From assembly GCF_958979055.1 (NCBI RefSeq), contig NC_084890.1, positions 29,061,116-29,125,115 of the forward strand: 64,000 nucleotides of DNA, written 5' to 3'. Shown in pieces: positions 1 to 8,503 of this stretch. The notes under the pieces are model-generated. The model was not told the origin of the DNA and ran no database searches. It saw only the letters and a list, made by a program, of their open reading frames with translations. Made by a program: the position numbers and the translations under genes. Numbering within the stretch: the first letter of the stretch is position 1; each line of letters starts with the position of its first letter. This stretch comes from Alnus glutinosa. Its lineage: Eukaryota; Streptophyta; Magnoliopsida; Fagales; Betulaceae.

Positions 1-7
1 CGTGTGG

Positions 8-211
8 CTAGCTTGGCACGGTGTCTGAGGCTGGTTTTGCAGCCTTTTCAACGTCCAAATTGTTTTTTAATTTTATAAACAGAGTCATGAAAATGGAAGG
101 TGCAGCATTTTCACGTATAATCATTATGGGGCAAGAAAATGCCCTCACGTTTCTGCCAAAGCTTTCATGGCTACTTAAAACCAATGAAACAATGAAGACC
201 CAGAAAGCCAA
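8..211 (-). CDS. Hypothetical small ORF, possible secreted peptide
   Basis: A 67-codon frame on the minus strand starting MAFWVFIVSLVLSS, a short hydrophobic stretch that could be a signal peptide or membrane anchor, followed by a basic segment and ending ...ASDTVPS. A TATATAAA motif lies on the same strand at about 306-313, roughly 95 bases upstream of the ATG. I do not recognise the protein or any conserved peptide-hormone motif. An overlapping open frame runs on the + strand (21-221), so the frame may be chance. It sits at the window edge, so more 3' context is missing. Treat as a weak candidate. Confidence 0.2.
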   Translation of the reverse strand: MAFWVFIVSLVLSSHESFGRNVRAFSCPIMIIRENAAPSIFMTLFIKLKNNLDVEKAAKPASDTVPS

Positions 212-469
212 GATAACATAGTTGAAGAAAACTAGCTATGAATGCTATGGAAAAGGCCAAATATGAGGGACCGATATCAAGAAACATCAACTTAATTATT
301 TAGAAATTTATATATGGGGAAAAAGTGGACTTTGAGACATTGACACGAAGAAGTCCCCAACTCTTTTTATGTGTGTACGTTTCATATACTAGGAATCTAC
401 GACCAAAGATTTGGGTAATGCTTAGGGACGTTAGCTTTGGTCACGGCTATATGTGGAATTACCTCTAGT

Positions 470-601
470 GTTGTGCATGAATGGCAGGCTGGCAACTGTT
501 GAAACATTTGCTAGCCCACACGGCAAGCATCAGGTAGTGAGGTAATTCTGCGTAGAGCAGTGGTAATGCAGATGTTTCAACAGCTGCCGTTCATGCACAA
601 C
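470..601. ncRNA. Imperfect long hairpin, possible small-RNA precursor
   Basis: The 5' arm (470-518) and 3' arm (561-601) are near-perfect inverted repeats: TTGTGCATGAA-GGCAG and CTGTTGAAACAT-TGC recur as reverse complements with two single-base differences and one 8-base asymmetric bulge. Weaker pairing continues outside the arms (456-637). The loop is about 40 bases. Size and shape resemble a plant MIRNA foldback or a very small MITE. I do not recognise a known mature miRNA in it. Strand cannot be decided from the sequence. Confidence 0.35.
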
Positions 602-976
602 AAAGGAGTAGAGATCATAATATTTCCATCAACATGGCTCTGAGTTATCTTTCTTCATCATTGTTGTTGAAAAAAGAGTTGGTATTGCTGTCGGTGAAAC
701 AGTAAGTATATCTATATATTTTATACAAAACAAAAGTAGAGCCTATGTGCTTTTGCTCACCATCACCATCGCTCAACACTTGTGGGTCCCCAATAATGGG
801 TTGTGCCTTGTTTCAGTGGCACATGTCGATAGTTTTCTTCACAAACTATTTCCAGTCTCACAAAAAACAAGGAGATAAAAACAATAGAACTTAGACCAGG
901 ACCAGATTGAAGGCTTGAATGCTGCAGTAAGTGGCCTCTGTTTTGGTTGGGTAAAACAGGGGTGAACAGAGGAATT

Positions 977-1162
977 TTAATGGGCCAGGAAGCTGAGCAA
1001 CGTGGGTATAGAATTGAGGATGGGTGAGGTGGCAAGAATATGAGTAACTTTCTGTATATCACAGGAGGGGATAAGACGTTTCTCTAAGTTGAGTTTGAAC
1101 AGAAATGGGTTTGAAGAAAGGATGGTAATGAGCAGCAAAGGGTTTCCTACGCTTTCCTTCAT
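977..1162 (-). pseudogene. Possible mTERF-family fragment
   Basis: A 61-codon minus-strand frame contains ILSSNPFLFKLNLEKRLIPS, which resembles the repeat pattern of plant mTERF proteins (a helix ending in a Pro-containing turn followed by LE..LIP..DF). Only about 40 residues look like this; the rest of the frame and the overlapping frame at 763-1062 do not. No second mTERF repeat, transit peptide or intact gene is visible, so if real it is a remnant. Chance resemblance is quite possible. Confidence 0.22.
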
Positions 1163-1954
1163 TTTCCCAAGAAAACACTAACAAAGCATATAATTAACCA
1201 AAATAGACTCGAAAGAAAAGGCGAAGAGAAGATAGGATTACTCGTGAGTGCAGAAAAGGAAGGAAGGTCTATATAGATGCCGTGGAACATTCAACTTGAA
1301 CTTGGAGGAGGGTCTATATAGATGCCTCAACCACCCTTTCTCTTCCCCACCAGTCCCACTCATAATGAGTAGAGAGAAAGAAAGAGAAGATATTTTTCTT
1401 CTTTTTTTGAAGTAGAAAGAGAGAGAAGATCTGATGCAGAAGAATAGAAGGAACGAGCTTCTTCTACCGAAGAATGAAGGATTCTAAAGACCTTCCCTTG
1501 AATATATAATACAGCTTCTATTGAACCATACCATGATGCCATTCAACACGTTTTCAATTTACCCACTGCCCATCATGATTGTAAGTCTAACCACCAACTG
1601 GTTAAGTGTAACTGCCAACTCTGTGCAGACTTGACGGTGGTGAGTTTGCATGGATGTTGCAGTTGGACGAAGAAGACGAGGACGTACGTGGAGTTTGGTT
1701 TTTTATTTTTTTATTTTTACCAAAACGATGCATTTTTGTAATAAATGAGGTCATTTTTGTCAACTTATGTCTAAAAATGTCATGTGTCATGCACATGGGT
1801 GCATTTTCGTCTCATCAGACGGAGCAATTGGACGGAAGGGGGTGGATTGTAAATTTTTGCAACTTTCTTGGGTGCAATTGAAGTAATCTAAACATTAGTA
1901 CCAAAATTGCAAATTAGTGTAAACTTCAGGGGGGTAAATTGTAGTTTTCCCTAA
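1163..1954. other. Intergenic, low complexity, no gene seen
   Basis: No supported gene. There is a short direct repeat (GGTCTATATAGATGCC-like) at about 1266-1282 and 1313-1328, a GA/CT-rich patch at 1370-1435, and retroelement-like non-coding text at 1560-1950. Open frames at 1360-1542 and 1654-1881 show no family resemblance. Confidence 0.4.
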
Positions 1955-2172
1955 AAAATTTATAAGAAAATCCAAAAATTGGGGGTGCAAGTACTACAAC
2001 CTTGTGAGCAGGAGAGAGCCACAGCTTCAATTCTGCTCATCCTGAGGCAAAGCTAGCTTCAAATATTCCATGCGAGACTATATATTCAACACCTAGCTAG
2101 CGTAGAACAAAAAGTTGAAGTTAAAATGAAAAGGCTTCTACTTAATTCATTATTTTTATCCTTTTATTTTTT
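1955..2172 (-). pseudogene. Duplicated fragment of the OBAP gene (exon 2 and flanks)
   Basis: This stretch is a degraded copy of 6155-6345, which contains exon 2 of the OBAP gene plus parts of introns 1 and 2. Shared blocks include GGGGGTGCAAGTAC, CATCC.GAGGCAAAGCT, ACTATATATTCAACACC and AGAACAAAAAGTTGAAGTTA. Compared with the gene, it has a 5-base insertion in the CACAGCTTC...CTGCTC segment, a 4-base AGCT duplication in GCAAAGCTAGCTTC, and changes at the acceptor site, so it cannot encode the exon. No other OBAP exons are found near it, so only about 200 bp were copied. Confidence 0.8.
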
Positions 2173-2302
2173 ATTTTTTATTTTTTATGGTGGCATGGCA
2201 GAATTCTCCCCCAATGTCAATAAGGTTATGTTTCATGTGGAGAGGAGCGGATCGGAGGACCTAACAAATATTTGGGCGTGAAAGCCCAATTAATAAAATA
2301 TT

Positions 2303-2702
2303 GGGGTAATTACCTTTTTTTCCTATCACCTACCAGCCATTGTCAACATGCCCCCATGAACTGACACTTCGACCAAAAGAGAGCATCTAACTACCAACTT
2401 TACACACTTTGCCCCCTTCCGTCAGTTTAATTCGTAAAAAGACATAAATGCCCTCAACTTTTTTAAACATATTAATTTTAATATATTTTTTTTATTAATT
2501 ACTGTTGGAGGGCATTTTGGTCTTTAAACCAAAATTAATACCCAAAAATGGAATATTCCGTCCAAGTTAACGGAATTCCTTGACGGAAGGGGGCAAAGTG
2601 TGTAAAGTTGGTAGTTGGATGCTCTTTTTTGGTCGATGTGTCAGTTCATAGAGGCATGTTGACAATGACTGGTAGTTGATGGGGAGAAAAGGTAATTACC
2701 CC
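2303..2702. mobile_element. Mutator-type foldback MITE (400 bp)
   Basis: The two ends are long inverted repeats of about 130 bp: GGGGTAATTACCTTTT at the left reappears inverted as AAAAGGTAATTACCCC at the right, and pairing continues inward through ACTTTACACACTTTGCCCCC. The flanks TAAAATATT (2294-2302) and AAAAATATT (2703-2711) agree at 8 of 9 positions, as expected for a 9-bp target-site duplication of MULE-type elements. There is no coding capacity. It lies in the spacer between the OBAP fragment and the defensin-like gene. Confidence 0.75.
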
Positions 2703-2904
2703 AAAAATATTTTAACAGTGCTAACATATATATACTGCTGCAAAGCTTAATATATATTTACACTGCAAAACGATAAATATATATGCTTGAGACGTAGTTT
2801 AGTTTTTCGTCAAAGATTCTTGTGCCTCTTGAAGAAAATCAAATGCTAATGAGTGAAAGCTGTAGTCAATTGAGAGACGACATATTCGAAATAGCCTGGA
2901 CGCT

Positions 2905-3560
2905 TCTTTTTTTTTTTTTTTTTTTTTTTTTTCAATATATATAATTTTGGAAATATTATCATGTCTGTGATTTTTTTTTTTTTATTTATTTATTAATATA
3001 TATAATGGCATCTATCATTGTTTCGACTACAGCGCGCTAATTGTGAGCACTCTTCGCTAATTGTTATTTCCTTAATTTTCTAATTGTTGAGGGGATAAAT
3101 TTAGGGTTAACTTTTCAAGGTGTGAAAGAATTAAATTTCATGTATATGAAACAAATGAAAATTCAGGTATCAATAAGGTATTTAACAATTTTTTTTTAAT
3201 ATATATAATTTTGGAAATATCATGTCTGTGATTTTTTTTATTATAATTAATTAAAAATTGCAAGCATTCGGCCAAAGCTAATTCTGATCCATTTTGTGCT
3301 ACGTTACATACTGTGAACTTTACAAATTTGCACCGAAAAAGGTACCTAACCCAAGTTTTATTATTATTATTATTATTATTAAAATTATTATTTATTTATT
3401 TATTAGTGTAGTGGCATCGATCTATCATTGTTTCGGCGGCTACACCTCGTGTCTCTTCGCTAATTGTTATTTCCTTAATTTTCTAATTGTTGAGGGGATA
3501 AATTTGGGTTTAACTTTTCAAGGTGCGAAAGAATTAAATTTATATATATTGACTTTTTGT
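2905..3560. repeat. Local duplication with poly-T tracts upstream of the defensin-like gene
   Basis: A block at about 2932-3150 recurs at about 3198-3550: ATATATAATTTTGGAAATAT, CATGTCTGTGATTTTTTTT, TCTATCATTGTTTCG and TCTTCGCTAATTGTTATTTC each occur twice, with spacings of about 265 bp in the first part and 403-410 bp in the second. Long T runs (2909-2932) and ATT/TTA microsatellites (3358-3400) are included. The second copy ends about 60 bases before the defensin-like ATG, so the duplication is in the likely promoter or 5' UTR. Confidence 0.7.
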
Positions 3561-3612
3561 GGTAAATTTAATGTTAACCATATCATTAATTCTAAGCAGA
3601 TGTACGAAAAAC

Positions 3613-4071
3613 ATGACAAAGATTAATCCTTTTGTTATCTACTTTATGGTCAGTCTCTCAATCGTTGCCCTTATTGTTAATGAAGGTGAGTAGATTCTTT
3701 GATTAATTAAACTTTGTTATTAATATGAACTTAATTATGTATACAGTCGATCGGTTTCCTCATATTTTGAACACTTTTAATTATATATATATTTTCGTTG
3801 TTTAATTACCCCCCATGCATTAATTAAGTTGTAAACATTTTGCCTAATTCTCGATCTATTATTGCATGCAGTATCATTTGTGAAAGGAATTGATTTACCG
3901 TGTGTTCGTGGAAGCAAAACATGGAAAGGGTTGTGCTTCAGCAGTTCAAAGTGTAGAAGGAAATGCATGGAATTGGAGCACGCCCAAAATGGAGCTTGTT
4001 CCGTGTTGGTGTGTTACTGTCGTTTCAACTACAATCCTATGAGCGAACAATGTGAAACTGATCATCAATGA
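3613..4071 (+). CDS. Defensin-like (cysteine-rich, CS-alpha-beta) secreted peptide
   Basis: Two exons, 3613-3685 and 3872-4071, joined by a GT-AG intron (phase 1), give a 90-residue precursor. Residues 1 to about 29 are a hydrophobic signal peptide (FVIYFMVSLSIVALIV); the intron falls at its end, as usual in plant defensin genes. The mature part has eight cysteines (35, 46, 52, 56, 67, 72, 74, 85) with spacing C-x10-C-x5-C-x3-C-x10-C-x4-C-x1-C-x10-C. The CxxxC and CxC pairs and a GACSVLVC gamma-core-like segment fit the CS-alpha-beta fold. The last spacing (x10) is longer than in classical defensins, so I call it defensin-like. Members are secreted and act in antimicrobial defence or reproductive signalling; which applies here cannot be told. 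It is the only intact + strand gene in the window. Confidence 0.8.
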
Positions 4072-5658
4072 TTTATGTATTGATTATATAAGGTTATATG
4101 TACGTACAATTATACATGACGTACAGTTTATAGCCTAAATTATATTAATCTCATATTAAACCAAACTTTTCCCTTTCAATGGCTAGATTGTGACGATTAG
4201 ATTTGTTTCGAATTCATTGTTTTGGAGGTGATCATATATATAGCAAAACCTAAAGACTTTTCAAGGGTGTTGCTAAACTGTCTTAACTTAGGCATGCTTT
4301 ATTCTTCGGTCATTCTCCTATCATTTTTGGCTGACGTGATTCAATATATCCACATGCATTTCAATCGATCTTAATTATAAAAACAATATTGTTAATGTTC
4401 CCATGCCAGTCATTATATACACTAATTGCGAGTTTTAGAAAATTTGATCATTAAGGTTATCATGAGTTAAGTAGCTTGTCGGCCCAGCTCTAGTTTTTGG
4501 GTAAGAGTTGACCTACCTCAAATCAGAATAGAAGTAGTTAAAAAAAATTGTAAAATTAGTCCATGTGATTTACCCGATTTATAATTAGTTCTTTGTGGTA
4601 TCAAAATGAATTTAAAAAATTGTAAAATTAGTCCATGTGATTTACCCCATTTATAATTAGTTCTTTGTGGTATCAAAATGAATTTAAAAATTTCTATAAG
4701 GTATGTAAAAAAATAAATTACTCCCTATAGTCAAAAAATTAACGGATGCTGTTAATATGACATTGGCTTAAATAGGACATATGTCATAATTTTATTTGCA
4801 ATAGTGGACGGAATTAAACAAAATTTAATTTGAGGGAGTACATTATTTTTTTTTAGCTTAGAGTTCATTTTGATATTACATAAAACATACGTACTACATC
4901 AAACTTATAATCACAATCTAACAAGTTTTTCATACGTTTGGTTAATATATTTAAAAAATTTAATTTTTTCCAAGTGATCGAGCCATCCTTTAACTAATCA
5001 CAATCTAACAAGTTTTTCGACCAGTGACCACCCCTCAATTAATTATTATTATTATTTTTGCCATTTGAAGGTGTCGCAAGGGTCAAATAATAAAACCAGA
5101 AAATGTTACATATATTTAACAAAACAGATATTGATAAAGGCACGAGCTAGCTTGAAAAAAGATCAATTGCTTTAATTTTTTTTTTTTTTTTTTAGAAAAC
5201 CTAATTAATTAAATCTATCAATCTTATTAATTCATGCCTAGCTTGCTGCCGGTGAAATCAATCTATTGCATGTGATTTCACCGACTTTGTCCACTCTAAA
5301 CTACTCTTGCAGTAAGACTCAGAAAGAAATTAAGCATAGCCATTGATCAACTTGACCATGTTACAGATTTTCTGTTTATATACATATACTGCAAAATTAA
5401 GCTGCTATACACTATATTTAGCTTAATATACTTTATTCTATCCAGCATAGTGGGATAATGCTAAAAATACAACTCTACCCTAATTATCGCACAACCCATG
5501 GTCGTACCTCAATGTGCCTTGAGTCTTGAGTGGTGGAATAGTTAAGGTGGAGTTGTATATGAGCCCTTACAAATTTACAATCCAAATAATATTGCATACT
5601 TTTACTTACACCACTCTTAACTACACAACGTGTGTATATATATATATCTGATCGAGGT
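4072..5658. other. Intergenic, repeats only
   Basis: No gene seen. It holds the 3' flank of the defensin-like gene, a 72-bp tandem repeat (4543-4690), a probable degenerate foldback around it, a T run near 5180-5195, and AT-rich spacer down to the stop codon of the OBAP gene. Confidence 0.5.
4543..4690. repeat. 72-bp tandem duplication in a degenerate foldback
   Basis: Two consecutive 72-bp units (from about 4548 and 4620) share TTGTAAAATTAGTCCATGTG, ATTTATAATTAGTTCTTTGT and TATCAAAATGAATTTAAAAA, with a small difference at TACCCGATTT versus TACCCCATTT. The surrounding 4540-4930 region has weak inverted similarity at its ends (TCAAAATGAA near 4675, TTCATTTTGATAT near 4866, plus ACTCCCT and AGGGAGT inside), suggesting an old MITE in which one arm was duplicated. 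Confidence 0.6.
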
Positions 5659-6757
5659 TCAGGGAAATGGTACGTTTAATTTCATATCAGTGAACTTGAT
5701 GTAAATGGCGAAACCCTTGCCGTGCTGTTTCCAGTAGTCGGCCTGAGGATTGATCCACTCTGGCTCTGCAATCTCCACCCTCGAATCCCTCAGAGCCTCT
5801 GTTGAAATGTTGTACTTGTTATCCCTCCGATGGACCAGCTCCGGTGACACCTGCCCCAGGTTCACCGGCTGTGGAGACATCATCAAAGCAGGTGCACCCA
5901 CTGGGAGCTTGTCACCTATTTCATACACCCACCTCAAAATTAAATTTTATTTTTTTAGGGGGCATTAATGCTAAATTTTAAGCACTTGCTCACCTCTATC
6001 AACCTGCCATGTGCACCAGAATTTGCCGTATGTTTTTGCCATATTTTCGAGTTCAGGTCTCTCTACTATTCCGGGAACTCGGGGATTGAACCAAAGGCCC
6101 GACTTGATCTGAATCGTCCAAATTCATGCACTTCATTGAATAATAATAATAATAGTAATAAAAAATTTACAAGGAAATCCAAAAATTGGGGGTGCAAGTA
6201 CAACCTCGTAAGCATGAGAGTGCCACAGCTTCTGCTCATCCGGAGGCAAAGCTTCAAATATTCTATCCGATACTATATATTCAACACCTTACATAGAACA
6301 AAAAGTTGAAGTTAAAATGACAAAGCTTCTACTTCATTATTTATTTATTTGTTTTTCCTAAATTCATCCGACCCCTTTGAGTATAAACAATTCAAAGTCC
6401 AAAGCATACATTTTGCACCATAATACTAAAAAAAAAAAGTCAGGGAAAGCAAAAGATAAGGCTAAAAGTTTCACCGATGAGACGGGCATGGGCATGATCA
6501 GAATCGTAAACGGCGCATTGCAAGAAGTCCTGGTTGACACGGGTGACATAGTGGTGTGTCTCAATCTGGCGGGTCATGTCGTGGCCGTACAAGGCGAAGG
6601 TGCACACGTGCTGCTTCATCTGCTTCACGGGCTTCAGGGACTGAAGCAATTGCGCGCCCTTGTCTATCATCTGCTGCTCCACCGTCATCGGCTCCCCAGG
6701 CGGCCTGGGGTCGGCACCGGACGGCATAGGACTCGGTGACTTGTCGCTCGACGCCAT
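5659..6757 (-). CDS. Oil body-associated protein (OBAP, DUF1264 family)
   Basis: Four exons on the minus strand, 6757-6475, 6287-6205, 6108-5994 and 5915-5659, all with GT-AG introns, join in frame to 245 codons, the usual OBAP length. Recognisable segments in order: [51 protein letters not shown] with WHSHAYE, the KSGLW.NPR block, [10 protein letters not shown], and [15 protein letters not shown] with the C-terminal [20 protein letters not shown]. The start [10 protein letters not shown] was chosen because it begins the family's hydrophilic N-terminus and has a TATA box at a suitable distance upstream. OBAPs are cytosolic or oil-body proteins of seeds, needed for normal oil-body size; their biochemical activity is not known. 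No membrane segment is visible. The tail after GFAI (residues [14 protein letters not shown]) looks slightly diverged. No frame lesion found. Confidence 0.92.
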
Positions 6758-6810
6758 GATCCAATCTCTCTCTCTCTCTGTTTTGGGAAGAGGCCGAGCG
6801 AGGGAGCTGA

Positions 6811-6967
6811 GTTTATAGAGAGAGATTGAGAGGGAGGGAGGAGAATTCATGGAGAACGTGGTGAGGTACGAGGATCCCACGTAGACATGCATTTGAGTTG
6901 AGGTGGCTGCGCCTGGTGAAAGTGAGAGGCCAAATGGATCGAGATCAAATATGGTCGGACACGTGGG
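6811..6967 (-). promoter_or_regulatory. OBAP promoter with TATA, RY and ABRE/G-box motifs
   Basis: On the minus strand, upstream of the OBAP start, lie CTCTATAAAC (6811-6820, a good TATA box about 55 bases before the ATG), the palindromic RY core CATGCA (6886-6891), a CACGT core (6878-6882) and a full G-box/ABRE ACACGTGG (6959-6966). RY elements bind the B3 seed regulators (ABI3, FUS3) and ABREs bind ABA-responsive bZIPs. The combination fits seed-maturation expression, as known for OBAP genes. Motifs are seen; the regulation is inferred. Confidence 0.55.
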
Positions 6968-8503
6968 CAGCTGCGATGAGATCCTAGTTGCAGAGAATGT
7001 CTGAGTGCAGTGATTTCCTATGCCCCTTCATCCTGTTGGAAAAAAAAAATCGTCTTTAACAATTCTGCTGTCGGCATGGCTAACCATTACTAAACAGATC
7101 GATTTCAGGAGCAAACCTGCCCATCTGTCTATATCGGTTAAATACACCATTTTTGTCGATCCCTCTAAACGGGAAATGTTAGATCTTATTTTAGTATTCT
7201 TCTAATGTTCATTTAGAAAGATATAAATATAATAAAAAAATTAAAAAATTATATTCATGTCATCTAAAAAGATATAGATATAATTTTTTTATTATATTTA
7301 TGTCATTTTAGATGGACATCAGAAAAACATTAGAAAGAACTCTAACATTCCTGATCAATTTAAATAAGTTTAAACTATCTCTTAGTAGATTTATATGAGA
7401 TTTAATAGGCCAACTATTTTAATTGGAATGAGAGACAATTGTGGAGTTAATGTTCATTTATGATTATCATTTCTTCGAGGGCGTTTGTGTGTTTGATTTT
7501 TGAAATCAGAATTTCATTCTTATTCGGTGTGCGAATTTCAAGATTTGACTTTGTGAGATAAAATTAAAAAAGAAAATTGAATAAAATATAATTTGTTTTT
7601 GAAAAAAGTAAACACTGTAGCAAGTAGAAAACGTTTTCTATATACTTGCATCCAAACAGACCATTATGATAAATTTATTTCTTTAATTTAGCACCCAATA
7701 TAGGTAACACAATTTATACAATTGGGTTTTACACATGCATGATAAGATCTATAGTATTTCATAAAAATAAAAAAATAAAAATAGGATAGCCAAGGGCCTT
7801 GGTGGTGATTTGGTCACTTCCGTTTATGCTAGGAGTGGTCAAAACCACCCCCTATGGCTAGTTTGAGGGTGGCCGAACTACCCTTATAGGCCTTGGGGGT
7901 GGTTCGGCCACCCCTAGGCCAAACAAGAGTGCCAGTTGAGTCATCCCAACACCCTTGGGGTGGCTGCCCACCCCATTAAGCCCATAGGGGTGGCTTAAGC
8001 CCTTTTTCTTTTTTTCTTTTTTCCAAAAAGTGTTTTTTGAATTTTAATGAGGCAAAGGAACACATATCGGTTTTTTAAGGCTATGAACGTGGACTTCTAT
8101 CAATTTTTGCAAAGAAGTTAGACGGAGGTACCATTTCTATTTTTTAGCCATAAGCAAAGTAGCATCTACGATACAAAATAAAACTTCGATGGAAAAAAAA
8201 TAAAATTTTTAAACCACATGGGGTCAAAGGTATTGAACCATTTTTATTATTATAATTATTATAACAATAATAGTAATAAGCTAGGAAGAAAAGAAATTAA
8301 GAATGCATATATATATTGGTTTTCAATTTTTCTTATTTTAAACCACATGGATGTCCCAAATCCCCTGCAATATATATCATCAAATCTAGAAAAAAAAATA
8401 AAAAAAAATACAAGTCGAATATTAGAAAACCCGAATTGAAATCATCATGACATCATTTGCATTCTTTGTAGTATCACCAGTTGAAGACTAAATTTTCTTT
8501 TGC
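6968..8503. other. Spacer between OBAP and NPF copy 1
   Basis: No gene seen. AT-rich sequence with small inverted repeats (7180-7350), the GC-rich palindromic unit at 7795-8010, and a segment from about 8235 that matches the 3' flank of the second NPF copy (from about 21755), including a tract of ATT/TAA repeats. The latter marks one edge of the NPF tandem duplication. Confidence 0.5.
7795..8010. repeat. GC-rich palindromic repeat, orphan core of a foldback element
   Basis: The block contains GGGTGGCCGAACTACCC, GGGGGTGGTTCGGCCACCCC and GGGGTGGCTGCCCACCCC in otherwise AT-rich DNA. The same motif forms the centre of the two well-defined foldback elements at 16455-17376 and 48279-49003. Here I could not find the long terminal arms, so this looks like a truncated or eroded relative. 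Confidence 0.6.

Noticed and set aside
6377..6739. 120-codon + strand ORF
   Set aside because: Antisense of OBAP exon 1, whose minus-strand translation is clearly the real protein.
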